Notes: a model not told the origin generated them from the sequence alone. A DNA stretch of 5,633 nt from Arthrobacter sp. (GCA_025464925.1 JAODMS010000222.1:1-5633); one strand, 5' to 3'. Shown: positions 1 to 5,440, numbered from the stretch's first letter. Made by a program: numbers and translations.

Positions 1-2
1 TG

Positions 3-659
3 GGCCGCCCCGATTGGCTCGACGCCGGCACCCCGCATCTGGCGGGCGGCGGCGCGGTACGCGACGCCAGGCTCGACACCGTCAGTTGGACCACCGGCCC
101 CGCACGGCATGAAGGCGGCTCCCCCAATGTCCTGGGTGCCGCCACGCTGGCCCGGGCCACACAGGTGATCAAAGCCCTGGACGAGGAGCAGTGGCACGCG
201 CATGAGGACGCCATCCGGTCCTTCCTGGTCGAAGGGCTCACGCACATCGACGGTGTCACCGTCCACCAGATCTTCGCGGACACGGAGCAGGGCGCCGGCA
301 CCATCGGCGTCGTCAATTTCTCTGTGGAAGGCTACGACGCCGGCCTGGTGGCCGCGTATCTCTCGGCCGAACACGGCATTGGTCTGCGCGACGGCCGTTT
401 CTGCGCGCATCCGTTGCTCCGCCGGCTCGGCCTGCCTTCCGGCTCCCTGCGCGCAAGCTTCGGCCTCGGCTCGCGGCTGGAAGACGCGCAGCGGTTGCTG
501 GCCGGGATCCAGGAACTGCGGCAGAACGGCCTCGGCTGGGACTATGTGGTGGACGCCGGGCGCTGGGTGCCCTCAAACGACACCCGCAGCTACCCGCACT
601 GGGCGCCCAACACGCCGGGCACTGCCGGCGCGGCACCCTGCACCGAGGACCAGGCCTGA
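3..659 (+). CDS. Class V aminotransferase / cysteine desulfurase-like PLP enzyme, C-terminal part
   Basis: The reading frame is open from the left edge and ends at TGA 657-659, giving the last 218 residues of a protein whose start lies outside the window. SufS/CsdA-like enzymes usually have about 400-450 residues, so roughly half is present. The fragment begins with a GGGAV stretch, then RHEGGSPN, which matches the conserved R-x-E-x-G-[TS]-P-N segment of fold-type I class V enzymes. Further on, LRDGRFCAHPLL (Cys at fragment residue 134, codon 402-404) matches the loop that carries the sulfur-accepting cysteine of SufS-type desulfurases. The PLP-binding lysine should lie upstream of the window. 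Known for the family: cytoplasmic PLP enzymes that mobilise sulfur from cysteine, or related lyases. Membership is secure, but the true substrate is not. The neighbours are not suf or isc genes, so I would not name it sufS. Confidence 0.9.
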   Translation, partial: GRPDWLDAGTPHLAGGGAVRDARLDTVSWTTGPARHEGGSPNVLGAATLARATQVIKALDEEQWHAHEDAIRSFLVEGLTHIDGVTVHQIFADTEQGAGTIGVVNFSVEGYDAGLVAAYLSAEHGIGLRDGRFCAHPLLRRLGLPSGSLRASFGLGSRLEDAQRLLAGIQELRQNGLGWDYVVDAGRWVPSNDTRSYPHWAPNTPGTAGAAPCTEDQA

Positions 660-776
660 GGGGCCGCCGGCCGGACAGCGGGCGGTATCGGCGCCTGCAC
701 CGGGCGCAAAGGCCCTGCCGCATGCGGTAAATTCGAAAGGTACCCCTAACAGCAGGACCTGCCCGAAGGAGATCGC

Positions 777-1538
777 GTGGCACGCGGCGGCCCCAAGCTC
801 CGCCAGGAGCGACGCCAGGAGCTCGGGCAGAGCTTCCAGGACGGCGGAGAGCATTACGAGCGCGTCCGCCCCGGCTATCCCGCGGAATCGGCCGACTGGC
901 TGATTCCGACCGGAGCGAAGGATGCGGTGGACATCGGCGCCGGAACGGGCAAATTCACGGCGCTGCTTGTCGAACGCGGATTGCACACCCTGGCCATCGA
1001 TCCGTCGGCGGACATGCTGGAGCAACTGCGCCGGACGCTGCCGGGCGTCTGGGCCGTCGAGGGCACCGCCGAGGACACCGGGCTGGAAGCGGAAGCGGTC
1101 GACCTCGTCACGGTCGCCCAGGCGTGGCACTGGTGTGACCCGCTCCTCGCCAGCACAGAGATCGCGCGGATCCTGCGCCCGGGCGGCGTCCTGGGGCTGA
1201 TCTGGAATCAGCTGGACACCTCGGTCCCGTGGGTACACAGGCTCTCCCGCATCATGCATGCCGGCGACGTCCACAAACCGCACTTTCAACCGAAGCTGGG
1301 GGCTGAGTTCACGGGACTGGAGAGCCACTTCACCCGCTGGGAGGATCCAGTGACCACCGGCGACATCAAAGAGTTGACGCAGTCCCGCAGCTACTACCTG
1401 GCGGCAACGGAACCCACGAGGGCCAAAGTCCTGGCCAACCTCGACTGGTATCTGCACGAGCACCTGGCCCATGCTCCGGGTGAGATCCTGCGGCTCCCCT
1501 ATCTGACGCAGACCTGGCGGGCACACCGGGCCGGTTGA
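777..1538 (+). CDS. Class I SAM-dependent methyltransferase
   Basis: A 253-residue soluble protein with a Rossmann-type methyltransferase core of the Methyltransf_11/25 kind. An N-terminal helix carries a YERVRPGYP motif (residues 27-35), typical of the group that includes trans-aconitate methyltransferase-like and yeast Crg1/Tmt1-like proteins. Motif I is VDIGAGTGKF (51-60), which binds SAM. The acidic residue ending strand 2 is Asp75 in LAIDPS. EGTAED (95-100) lies where the adenine-contacting acidic loop is expected, and AQAWHW (114-119) follows strand 4. LRPGG marks the following helix and turn. Start: GTG 777 is preceded by AAGGAG (766-771) with a 5-base gap, a good ribosome binding site. 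The 117-base upstream gap, which includes a CCGCATGCGG palindrome (718-727), suggests independent transcription. The substrate cannot be read from the sequence. Confidence 0.9.
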   Translation: MARGGPKLRQERRQELGQSFQDGGEHYERVRPGYPAESADWLIPTGAKDAVDIGAGTGKFTALLVERGLHTLAIDPSADMLEQLRRTLPGVWAVEGTAEDTGLEAEAVDLVTVAQAWHWCDPLLASTEIARILRPGGVLGLIWNQLDTSVPWVHRLSRIMHAGDVHKPHFQPKLGAEFTGLESHFTRWEDPVTTGDIKELTQSRSYYLAATEPTRAKVLANLDWYLHEHLAHAPGEILRLPYLTQTWRAHRAG

Positions 1539-1626
1539 GCCGCGCCCTTGGTTCCGGTGCCCCGCGTCCGCGACGGTACGCTCGGCGCCCTCTGCAACGA
1601 ACCGTCCCGGTGGCCCGGAAATGAGC

Positions 1627-1645
1627 TGCCGCATTGCGTGCGGCA
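1627..1645. terminator. Hairpin downstream of the methyltransferase gene
   Basis: TGCCGCA (1627-1633) and TGCGGCA (1639-1645) form a perfect 7-bp stem around a 5-base loop. It lies 89 bases after the methyltransferase stop and ahead of mntH. There is no adjacent T-run; the nearest TTTT is at 1662-1665. It could be a weak intrinsic terminator of the GC-rich type or an unrelated structure. The structure is certain in sequence, but the function is a guess. Confidence 0.35.
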
Positions 1646-1670
1646 CCCATCGGGCTTATCCTTTTCGGTA

Positions 1671-1693
1671 TGCCTAAGAATCACATGTAGGCA
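1671..1693. promoter_or_regulatory. Spaced inverted repeat upstream of mntH, candidate metalloregulator operator
   Basis: TGCCTA (1671-1676) and TAGGCA (1688-1693) are perfect inverted copies separated by 11 bases. They lie in a locally AT-richer stretch about 85 bases before the mntH start. DtxR/MntR-family dimers bind inverted repeats of similar overall size, and a regulator of that family is encoded directly after mntH. The inner 11 bases are not symmetric, so the site is imperfect compared with classical DtxR boxes. Six-base arms can also occur by chance. It is the best operator candidate in the gap, and I call no confident -35/-10 pair around it. Confidence 0.35.
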
Positions 1694-1766
1694 GGCACAA
1701 CTTTCGTCCCGGCTGGGGCATCAGTCCGGAAGCAGCCATCGCGTCAATGCGGACACGCCAACTCAC

Positions 1767-1771
1767 GGGAG
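1767..1771 (+). promoter_or_regulatory. Ribosome binding site of mntH
   Basis: GGGAG lies 6 bases before GTG 1778. The alternative start ATG 1805 has no purine-rich Shine-Dalgarno sequence in front of it, so this site favours the longer GTG-initiated protein. Confidence 0.6.
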
Positions 1772-1777
1772 CTTGCA

Positions 1778-3064
1778 GTGCTCGAGGTATCAAAACACGA
1801 ACCGATGCCCACGCGGACGCCCACACGGGGAACGCGGGGAGCCCGCAGGGCCCTGCTTGGCCTGCTGGGCCCCGCCTTTGTGGCCTCGATCGCCTACGTT
1901 GACCCCGGCAATGTCGCGGCGAACCTCACCGCCGGCGCGCAGTACGGCTACCTCCTGGTCTGGGTGCTCGTAGCTGCCAACGTCATGGCCGTGCTGGTCC
2001 AGTACCAGTCCGCGAAACTCGGCATCGTGACTGGCAAGAGCCTTCCGGAGATTCTCGGCGAACGGCTCAAACCCGTCTGGCGGCGGGCATTCTGGGTCCA
2101 GGCGGAGGTCGTGGCCGCAGCTACCGACCTGGCGGAAGTGGTCGGCGGCGCAATCGCGCTGTACCTGCTCTTCGGGTTGCCCCTCCCCCTCGGGGCGGTC
2201 ATCGTCGGAGGAGTTTCGATGCTCCTGCTGGTGGTGCAGGCCAAAAACCGGCAACGGCCCTTTGAATTCGTCATCATCTTTTTACTCGGAATCATCACCA
2301 TCGGCTTCCTCGCGGGCCTCTTTTTCAGCCCGCCCGATCCCGGCGGAGTCCTGGCCGGACTCGTGCCGGGCTTCCAGGGCCCGGACACTGTGCTGCTGGC
2401 CGCCAGCATGCTCGGGGCCACCGTGATGCCGCACGCCATCTATGTCCACTCGGCCCTCTCCAGGGACCGGCACCGCCCGGACCCGCACCTCCATGTTCCG
2501 GTTCCGGCGCTGGCCCGGCTCGTCAAAGCCACCCGGTGGGACGTCGTGGCGGCCCTGGCCATTGCCGGCATCGTGAACATCGGCATGTTGCTGCTCGCCG
2601 CTTCGACCCTGGGCGGGGAGGAGGGGACGGACACCATTGAAGGGGCGCATGCGGCGATCACGGCCAATCTGGGCCCCGTCATCGGCGTGGTCTTCGCCAT
2701 CGGCCTCCTGGCCTCCGGCCTGGCCTCGACCTCGGTGGGCTGTTACGCAGGCGGAAGCATCATGCAGGGCCTCCTCAAGATCCGGATCCCTTTGATGACC
2801 CGCCGCGTCATCACCTTGATCCCGGCCATCGTCTTGCTTTCCATCGGCTTCGATCCTACCTGGGGCCTCGTCCTCAGCCAGGTGGTACTGAGCTTCGGCA
2901 TTCCCTTCGTCCTTATCCCGCTGGTCATCCTGACCAGCAACAAAGCCCTGATGGGCCGCTTCGTGGACGGCATGGCTCTGCGCATTGCCGCCATCATCAG
3001 CGTGGTCCTGGTTGTGACGCTCAACCTCGTCCTGCTGTGGCTCACCTTCTCCGGGGCCGCCTAA
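1778..3064 (+). CDS. mntH: Nramp-family divalent metal (Mn2+) transporter MntH
   Basis: A 428-residue, strongly hydrophobic protein of the length usual for bacterial MntH (E. coli about 412). It has the expected run of about 11 membrane segments after a short basic N-terminus. The Nramp metal-binding signatures are present: DPGN at 42-45 in TM1, and MPHAIYVHS from Met217 in TM6, with His219 and His224 spaced like the paired histidines of E. coli MntH. C-terminal blocks such as MQGLLKIRIPL and LSQVVLSFGIPF also match the family. Role, from the family: proton-coupled import of Mn(II), and to a lesser extent Fe(II), across the plasma membrane. GTG 1778 is chosen because GGGAG precedes it; ATG 1805 would remove only nine residues. 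A DtxR/MntR-type regulator follows after 20 bases, and a candidate operator lies upstream, which supports Mn-responsive repression. Confidence 0.95.
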   Translation: MLEVSKHEPMPTRTPTRGTRGARRALLGLLGPAFVASIAYVDPGNVAANLTAGAQYGYLLVWVLVAANVMAVLVQYQSAKLGIVTGKSLPEILGERLKPVWRRAFWVQAEVVAAATDLAEVVGGAIALYLLFGLPLPLGAVIVGGVSMLLLVVQAKNRQRPFEFVIIFLLGIITIGFLAGLFFSPPDPGGVLAGLVPGFQGPDTVLLAASMLGATVMPHAIYVHSALSRDRHRPDPHLHVPVPALARLVKATRWDVVAALAIAGIVNIGMLLLAASTLGGEEGTDTIEGAHAAITANLGPVIGVVFAIGLLASGLASTSVGCYAGGSIMQGLLKIRIPLMTRRVITLIPAIVLLSIGFDPTWGLVLSQVVLSFGIPFVLIPLVILTSNKALMGRFVDGMALRIAAIISVVLVVTLNLVLLWLTFSGAA

Positions 3065-3071
3065 CGAACGG

Positions 3072-3084
3072 TAGGCTTGGGTCC
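3072..3084 (+). promoter_or_regulatory. Candidate leaderless promoter (-10) for the mntR-like gene
   Basis: TAGGCT (3072-3077) fits the actinobacterial -10 pattern TANNNT and lies exactly 7 bases before GTG 3085. This is the spacing at which the start codon is also the transcription start. No convincing Shine-Dalgarno sequence precedes the GTG, which agrees with leaderless translation. No clear -35 box is visible. The TAGGC in this hexamer also resembles the half-site ahead of mntH. Confidence 0.5.
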
Positions 3085-3798
3085 GTGAAGTCCAGTCCGC
3101 CATCGTCCTCCATCGAGGACTACGTCAAGGTCATCTACTCCTTCACGGAGTGGCAGGACAAGCCCATCACCTCCACGCAACTGGCGCAGCGGCTCGGCGT
3201 CGCCAACTCCTCAGTGTCCGAAATGGTCCGCAAACTCAAGGACCAGGGCCTCGTGGACCACCAGCCGTACAGCGCCATCACCCTCACCGGGACCGGCGTC
3301 CGGCTGGCCCTGTCCATGGTCCGGCGGCACCGGCTGATCGAGACCTTCCTGGTCCATGACCTGGGCTACCGCTGGGACGAAGTCCATGACGAAGCCGAAC
3401 TGCTTGAGCACGCCGTCTCGGACACCTTCATCGAACGGATGGCCAACAAGCTGGGAAATCCGGCCAGGGACCCCCATGGCGATCCGATCCCGGCCGCTGA
3501 CGGCTCCGTCCGGGTGCCCCCCGCGCACCGGATGAGCGAACTCGACGATGGCCACACCGGCCGGATCATCCGGATCAGCGATGACAACCCCGAGCTGCTC
3601 CGCTACCTTGCCGCCGAAGAGATCGGCCTCGATGCAGAGGTTGAAATTCTCGGCCGCAGGCCTTTCGGCGGCCCGCTCGTCGTGCGCATCGGCTCCGCCG
3701 GAACCCCGCGCGACTTCGACCTCGCCCAGGAAGTGGCGTCCGCCCTGTGGGTGTACAGCCATACTGCCCATGCCGGCTGCAGCGTCGCGGAACGCTGA
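3085..3798 (+). CDS. mntR: DtxR/MntR-family metal-dependent transcriptional repressor, predicted Mn-sensing
   Basis: With GTG 3085 as start, the protein has 237 residues, the three-domain length of DtxR/IdeR rather than the roughly 142 residues of Bacillus MntR. Residues 10-70 form the winged helix-turn-helix (helices around TSTQLAQRLGVANSSVSEMV). Residues about 72-140 are the metal-binding and dimerisation domain, and about 153-225 an SH3-like FeoA-type domain. By hand alignment, the ligands are Asp12, His82, Glu86, His101, Glu105, Glu108 and His109. Asp12 and Glu105 replace the Met10 and Cys102 of DtxR and match Asp8 and Glu99 of Bacillus MntR, so Mn sensing is inferred. An in-frame GTG at 3037 would add 16 residues overlapping mntH. 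I prefer 3085 because family similarity begins just after it and a -10 box lies at leaderless distance. The likely target is mntH, and perhaps its own operon. Confidence 0.92.
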   Translation: MKSSPPSSSIEDYVKVIYSFTEWQDKPITSTQLAQRLGVANSSVSEMVRKLKDQGLVDHQPYSAITLTGTGVRLALSMVRRHRLIETFLVHDLGYRWDEVHDEAELLEHAVSDTFIERMANKLGNPARDPHGDPIPAADGSVRVPPAHRMSELDDGHTGRIIRISDDNPELLRYLAAEEIGLDAEVEILGRRPFGGPLVVRIGSAGTPRDFDLAQEVASALWVYSHTAHAGCSVAER

Positions 3799-4248
3799 AT
3801 GAGGAGCGCCCTGGCCGAAGGCCGCGCCGCGCAACGCCCCGGCCTGCCGGGCTGGCGGAACTGGGCGGCCGTCGCCGCCGGCGGGCTGCTCGGAACGGAA
3901 CTGCGGTACGCGGCCGGCCTGCTCTTCCCCGAGGCCGCAGGCACGGTGCCGTGGACCACTCTGGTGATCAACGTCGTCGGGAGCTTTGTCCTGGCGGCCC
4001 TGACCACCCTCTGGATCGCACGGCCACGGACCGCCTTCTGGCTCCGGGCCGGGCTCGGTCCGGGCCTGCTGGGTTCCTTCACGACGTTCTCGGCGCTGGT
4101 GTTCACGATCGACCAGCAGCTCCGGGGCGGCCTGCATGCCGCGTGGTTGGCCTACCTCGGGCTTTCGCTCCTCCTCGGGCTCGGGGCGGCGGCCGCCGGC
4201 TGGAAAACGGGGAAGGCAATCGCGGACCGGGGCACCGCCGCCGGATGA
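3799..4248 (+). CDS. crcB: CrcB/Fluc fluoride channel subunit 1 (predicted N-in)
   Basis: A 149-residue protein with four predicted membrane segments. Family signatures are GGLLGTELRY (28-37, TM1), NVVGSF (58-63, TM2) and GSFTTFS (92-98, TM3 break). Fluc/CrcB proteins are small dimeric fluoride channels that export F- and protect enolase and pyrophosphatase. The Phe-box FxxF is altered here: Phe97 is kept, but the second position is Leu100. Positive charges lie in the N-terminus (R2, R9, R13, R20), the TM2-TM3 loop (R75, R77, R83) and the C-terminus (K/R-rich KTGKAIADR), predicting N-in/C-in topology. ATG 3799 directly follows the regulator's TGA in the same frame, without a strong ribosome binding site, so translation is probably coupled. 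The next channel gene overlaps its stop. No fluoride riboswitch motif is recognisable upstream. Confidence 0.9.
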   Translation: MRSALAEGRAAQRPGLPGWRNWAAVAAGGLLGTELRYAAGLLFPEAAGTVPWTTLVINVVGSFVLAALTTLWIARPRTAFWLRAGLGPGLLGSFTTFSALVFTIDQQLRGGLHAAWLAYLGLSLLLGLGAAAAGWKTGKAIADRGTAAG

Positions 4249-4616
4249 TGACTGCGCTGCTGGTCGGGATCTTCGGGATGGCGGGCGCCCTGCTGCGGTT
4301 TGCCGTCGACTCCTGGTTTGCCCACCACGCCGGGTCCGGTCCGCATTGGCCCTGGGCTACGCTCGCGGTGAACGTAGCCGGGTCCTTTCTCATCGGGCTG
4401 TCCATCAGCCTGACGGGACATCTTGAACTGGGCGCCGACTGGCGCACGGTCATCGCGACCGGCCTGGCCGGAGGCCTGACCACCTTCAGCTCCTGGACCA
4501 CCGCCACGGTGCGGCTGGTCAGCGAGACGCGGTACCGCGCGGCAGTGCTCAATGTGGCGGCGAACCTTCTCGCGGGCCTCGCGGCGGCCGCCCTCGGCCT
4601 CCTGCTGGCGGGCTAG
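4245..4616 (+). CDS. crcB: CrcB/Fluc fluoride channel subunit 2 (predicted N-out)
   Basis: A 123-residue protein with four predicted membrane segments. Signatures are GIFGMAGALLRF (8-19), NVAGSF (43-48) and GGLTTFS (76-82). The Phe-box is Phe81 followed by Trp84 in place of the usual second Phe. Charge distribution is opposite to subunit 1. The N-terminus (MMTALLV) and C-terminus (LLLAG) are uncharged and the TM2-TM3 loop is net acidic (E61, D65, one R), while the loops after TM1 and TM3 carry the arginines (R90, R96, R98), so N-out is predicted. Together with the ATGA overlap with subunit 1, this suggests an obligate antiparallel heterodimer. The frame is open upstream to 3747, but homology begins at ATG 4245, with ATG 4248 an equally possible start, so the upstream stretch is a shadow of the preceding genes. 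Confidence 0.9.
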   Translation: MMTALLVGIFGMAGALLRFAVDSWFAHHAGSGPHWPWATLAVNVAGSFLIGLSISLTGHLELGADWRTVIATGLAGGLTTFSSWTTATVRLVSETRYRAAVLNVAANLLAGLAAAALGLLLAG

Positions 4617-4628
4617 GCGGCCAGCAGG
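4601..4628 (+). terminator. Stem-loop spanning the stop codon of the second crcB
   Basis: CCTGCTGGC (4601-4609) and GCCAGCAGG (4620-4628) form a perfect 9-bp stem with a 10-base loop that contains the TAG stop (4614-4616). No T-run follows. It may end the mntR-crcB-crcB transcript or stabilise its 3' end. An alternative pairing, GCAGGC (4624-4629) with GCCTGC (4646-4651), uses the same bases, so the two structures exclude each other. Confidence 0.4.
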
Positions 4629-4658
4629 CTGACGTCGGAAAAGCGGCCTGCCACCACG

Positions 4659-4670
4659 TATCGTTAAGGG
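4659..4670 (+). promoter_or_regulatory. Candidate leaderless promoter (-10) for the Cys/His small protein
   Basis: TATCGT (4659-4664) fits TANNNT and ends 6 bases before ATG 4671. TAAGGG immediately before the ATG is too close to act as a normal ribosome binding site, so transcription probably starts at or next to the A of the ATG. I see no clear -35 box at 17 bases. Confidence 0.5.
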
Positions 4671-5042
4671 ATGGTTACCCGACGTGAAACAGCCCAGATC
4701 CTCGATATTCCACTGGAGATGGCGCACCGTCACGGCATCCCTTCCCGGCTGTCCGACGCCGAACTCGGCGAACTCCTGGACAATCCCCCGCAGTGGCTGG
4801 TCCAGTCCAAGGCCAACCGGACGGGCAAACGCCCGGTCTGGGTCCAGCTGACATGTGCCGTCTGCGGTTTCTCCGAAGCGTCCCGGCCGAAGAAATGGTG
4901 GCCCGGCTTCACCTACGTATGCTGCGCCCACCATGCGCCGCACGAAGTTCCGGCGCCGGCCGCGGGCCTGGTCCGCAGCGAGTACGAGGGCGTCGGCAGC
5001 CGCTTCGTCGGCATCGTGGACGTCGGCGTTCCTGAGGCGTAA
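4671..5042 (+). CDS. Small Cys/His-containing protein of unknown function, possible zinc-binding
   Basis: A 123-residue soluble protein that I cannot assign to a named family. It resembles hypothetical proteins I associate with Arthrobacter, though I cannot verify this here. The N-terminal 40 residues look helical and could form a small helical domain (RRETAQILDIPLEMAHRHGIP, then an acidic LSDAELGELL segment). The middle (47-60) is basic and aromatic. C62-x2-C65 in CAVCGF is followed about 20 residues later by C84-C85-x-H87-H88 with H91 nearby, a spacing that could form one zinc site. Between them, RPKKWWPGF is basic and aromatic and could be a surface for nucleic acid or partner contact. There is no signal peptide and no membrane segment. 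It has its own candidate leaderless promoter, so it is probably not part of the crcB operon. The zinc-site idea is inference only. Confidence 0.7.
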   Translation: MVTRRETAQILDIPLEMAHRHGIPSRLSDAELGELLDNPPQWLVQSKANRTGKRPVWVQLTCAVCGFSEASRPKKWWPGFTYVCCAHHAPHEVPAPAAGLVRSEYEGVGSRFVGIVDVGVPEA

Positions 5043-5054
5043 CTTAAAAAGCAC

Positions 5055-5069
5055 GGGCCATTCCGGCCC
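5055..5069 (+). repeat. Short hairpin between the two small genes
   Basis: GGGCC (5055-5059) pairs with GGCCC (5065-5069) around a 5-base loop, in the 46-base gap between the stop at 5042 and the start at 5089. It lacks a T-run and precedes the next ribosome binding site by 8 bases. Function is unclear, and GC richness makes such short stems common. Confidence 0.25.
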
Positions 5070-5088
5070 CTGCCGTAGGGAGCGCATC

Positions 5089-5223
5089 ATGCCTGACAAA
5101 TCGCCGCACCGGAACGCGAGCAAAAAGCCGGTGAAGACCATCAAGGAAAAACGGGCCGAGAAGAAAACCAAGAACATCGCGGAAACGCACACCGACCCGG
5201 TGGCACACATCAAGAAGCGCTGA
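5089..5223 (+). CDS. Small Lys-rich basic protein (44 residues), function unknown
   Basis: ATG 5089 is preceded by GGGAG (5078-5082) with a 6-base gap, a good ribosome binding site, and the frame closes at TGA 5221-5223. The 44-residue product is highly charged: 13 Lys and 4 Arg, no Cys, no membrane segment, and a probably helical centre (KTIKEKRAEKKTK). The opening MPDKSPHRNASKK and the closing DPVAHIKKR look like a small conserved actinobacterial hypothetical protein I recall having this PDKSP start and KKR end, but I cannot confirm this without a search. The composition suggests RNA, ribosome or DNA association, which is inference. The frame stays open upstream to 4855 inside the preceding gene, but the ribosome binding site and composition point to 5089. 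Two hairpins lie downstream, and ssrA converges from the other strand. Confidence 0.75.
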   Translation: MPDKSPHRNASKKPVKTIKEKRAEKKTKNIAETHTDPVAHIKKR

Positions 5224-5288
5224 GCTGCCAGGCAAGACCCGGCCGTTCGCGGGACTCCGGGGCTGCCAGCCAGCAAATGTCTTGAAAC

Positions 5289-5319
5289 CGAAGGCCGGAA
5301 GCGGAGCTTCCGGCCTTCG
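5289..5319. terminator. Strong hairpin downstream of the basic protein gene
   Basis: A perfect 14-bp stem joins 5289-5302 (CGAAGGCCGGAAGC) and 5306-5319, with a 3-base loop GGA. It lies 65 bases after the 44-residue gene, with no real T-run on the plus strand (TTCGTGC follows); on the minus strand it is followed by GTTTC. It probably acts as the terminator of the plus-strand genes, possibly bidirectional. Its stem core is identical to that of the hairpin at 5441-5474. Confidence 0.65.
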
Positions 5320-5344
5320 TGCAGGTGATCGCGGGGATGCTCCG

Positions 5345-5377
5345 CCCCGGCGCCATCAAGTGCTAACCCCGGCGCCA
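5345..5377. repeat. 11-base direct repeat CCCCGGCGCCA
   Basis: Identical copies lie at 5345-5355 and 5367-5377, start-to-start distance 22 bases, between the two hairpins. Each contains the palindrome GGCGCC. No function can be assigned. It may be a trace of local duplication. Confidence 0.4.
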
Positions 5378-5440
5378 GCACCTATGCCTTAGCCGGCTGG
5401 CCGCCGGGCTCCAGGGGCCGTGGGGGAACATCCTTAAAAC

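Noticed and set aside
3..659. Naming the left-edge gene sufS
   Set aside because: Only the C-terminal half is visible and no suf/isc genes are nearby. Several class V enzymes share the same Cys loop.
573..1646. Long minus-strand open frame opposite the methyltransferase (357 codons)
   Set aside because: It is antisense to a clear methyltransferase with motif I and a good ribosome binding site. Its product is low-complexity and Arg/Gly-rich, as expected from a GC-rich antisense frame.
3790..3800. Fluoride riboswitch ahead of the crcB genes
   Set aside because: The regulator stop abuts the crcB start, leaving no room, and I found no crcB-motif signature in the mntH or mntR upstream regions.
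3211..4137. Minus-strand open frame opposite the regulator and first crcB (308 codons)
   Set aside because: It covers well-supported plus-strand genes, and its product shows no family motif.
3747..4244. Longer N-terminus for the second CrcB protein
   Set aside because: The extra residues are an out-of-frame reading of the regulator and first crcB, rich in Arg/Pro/Gly. CrcB similarity begins at ATG 4245.
5345..5377. Direct repeat as the start of a CRISPR array
   Set aside because: There are only two 11-base copies with an 11-base gap, too short and too few, and no cas genes are present.
4152..5381. Long minus-strand open frame opposite crcB and the two small genes (409 codons)
   Set aside because: It spans several plus-strand genes and their intergenic signals, has no recognisable domain, and has the composition of a shadow frame.
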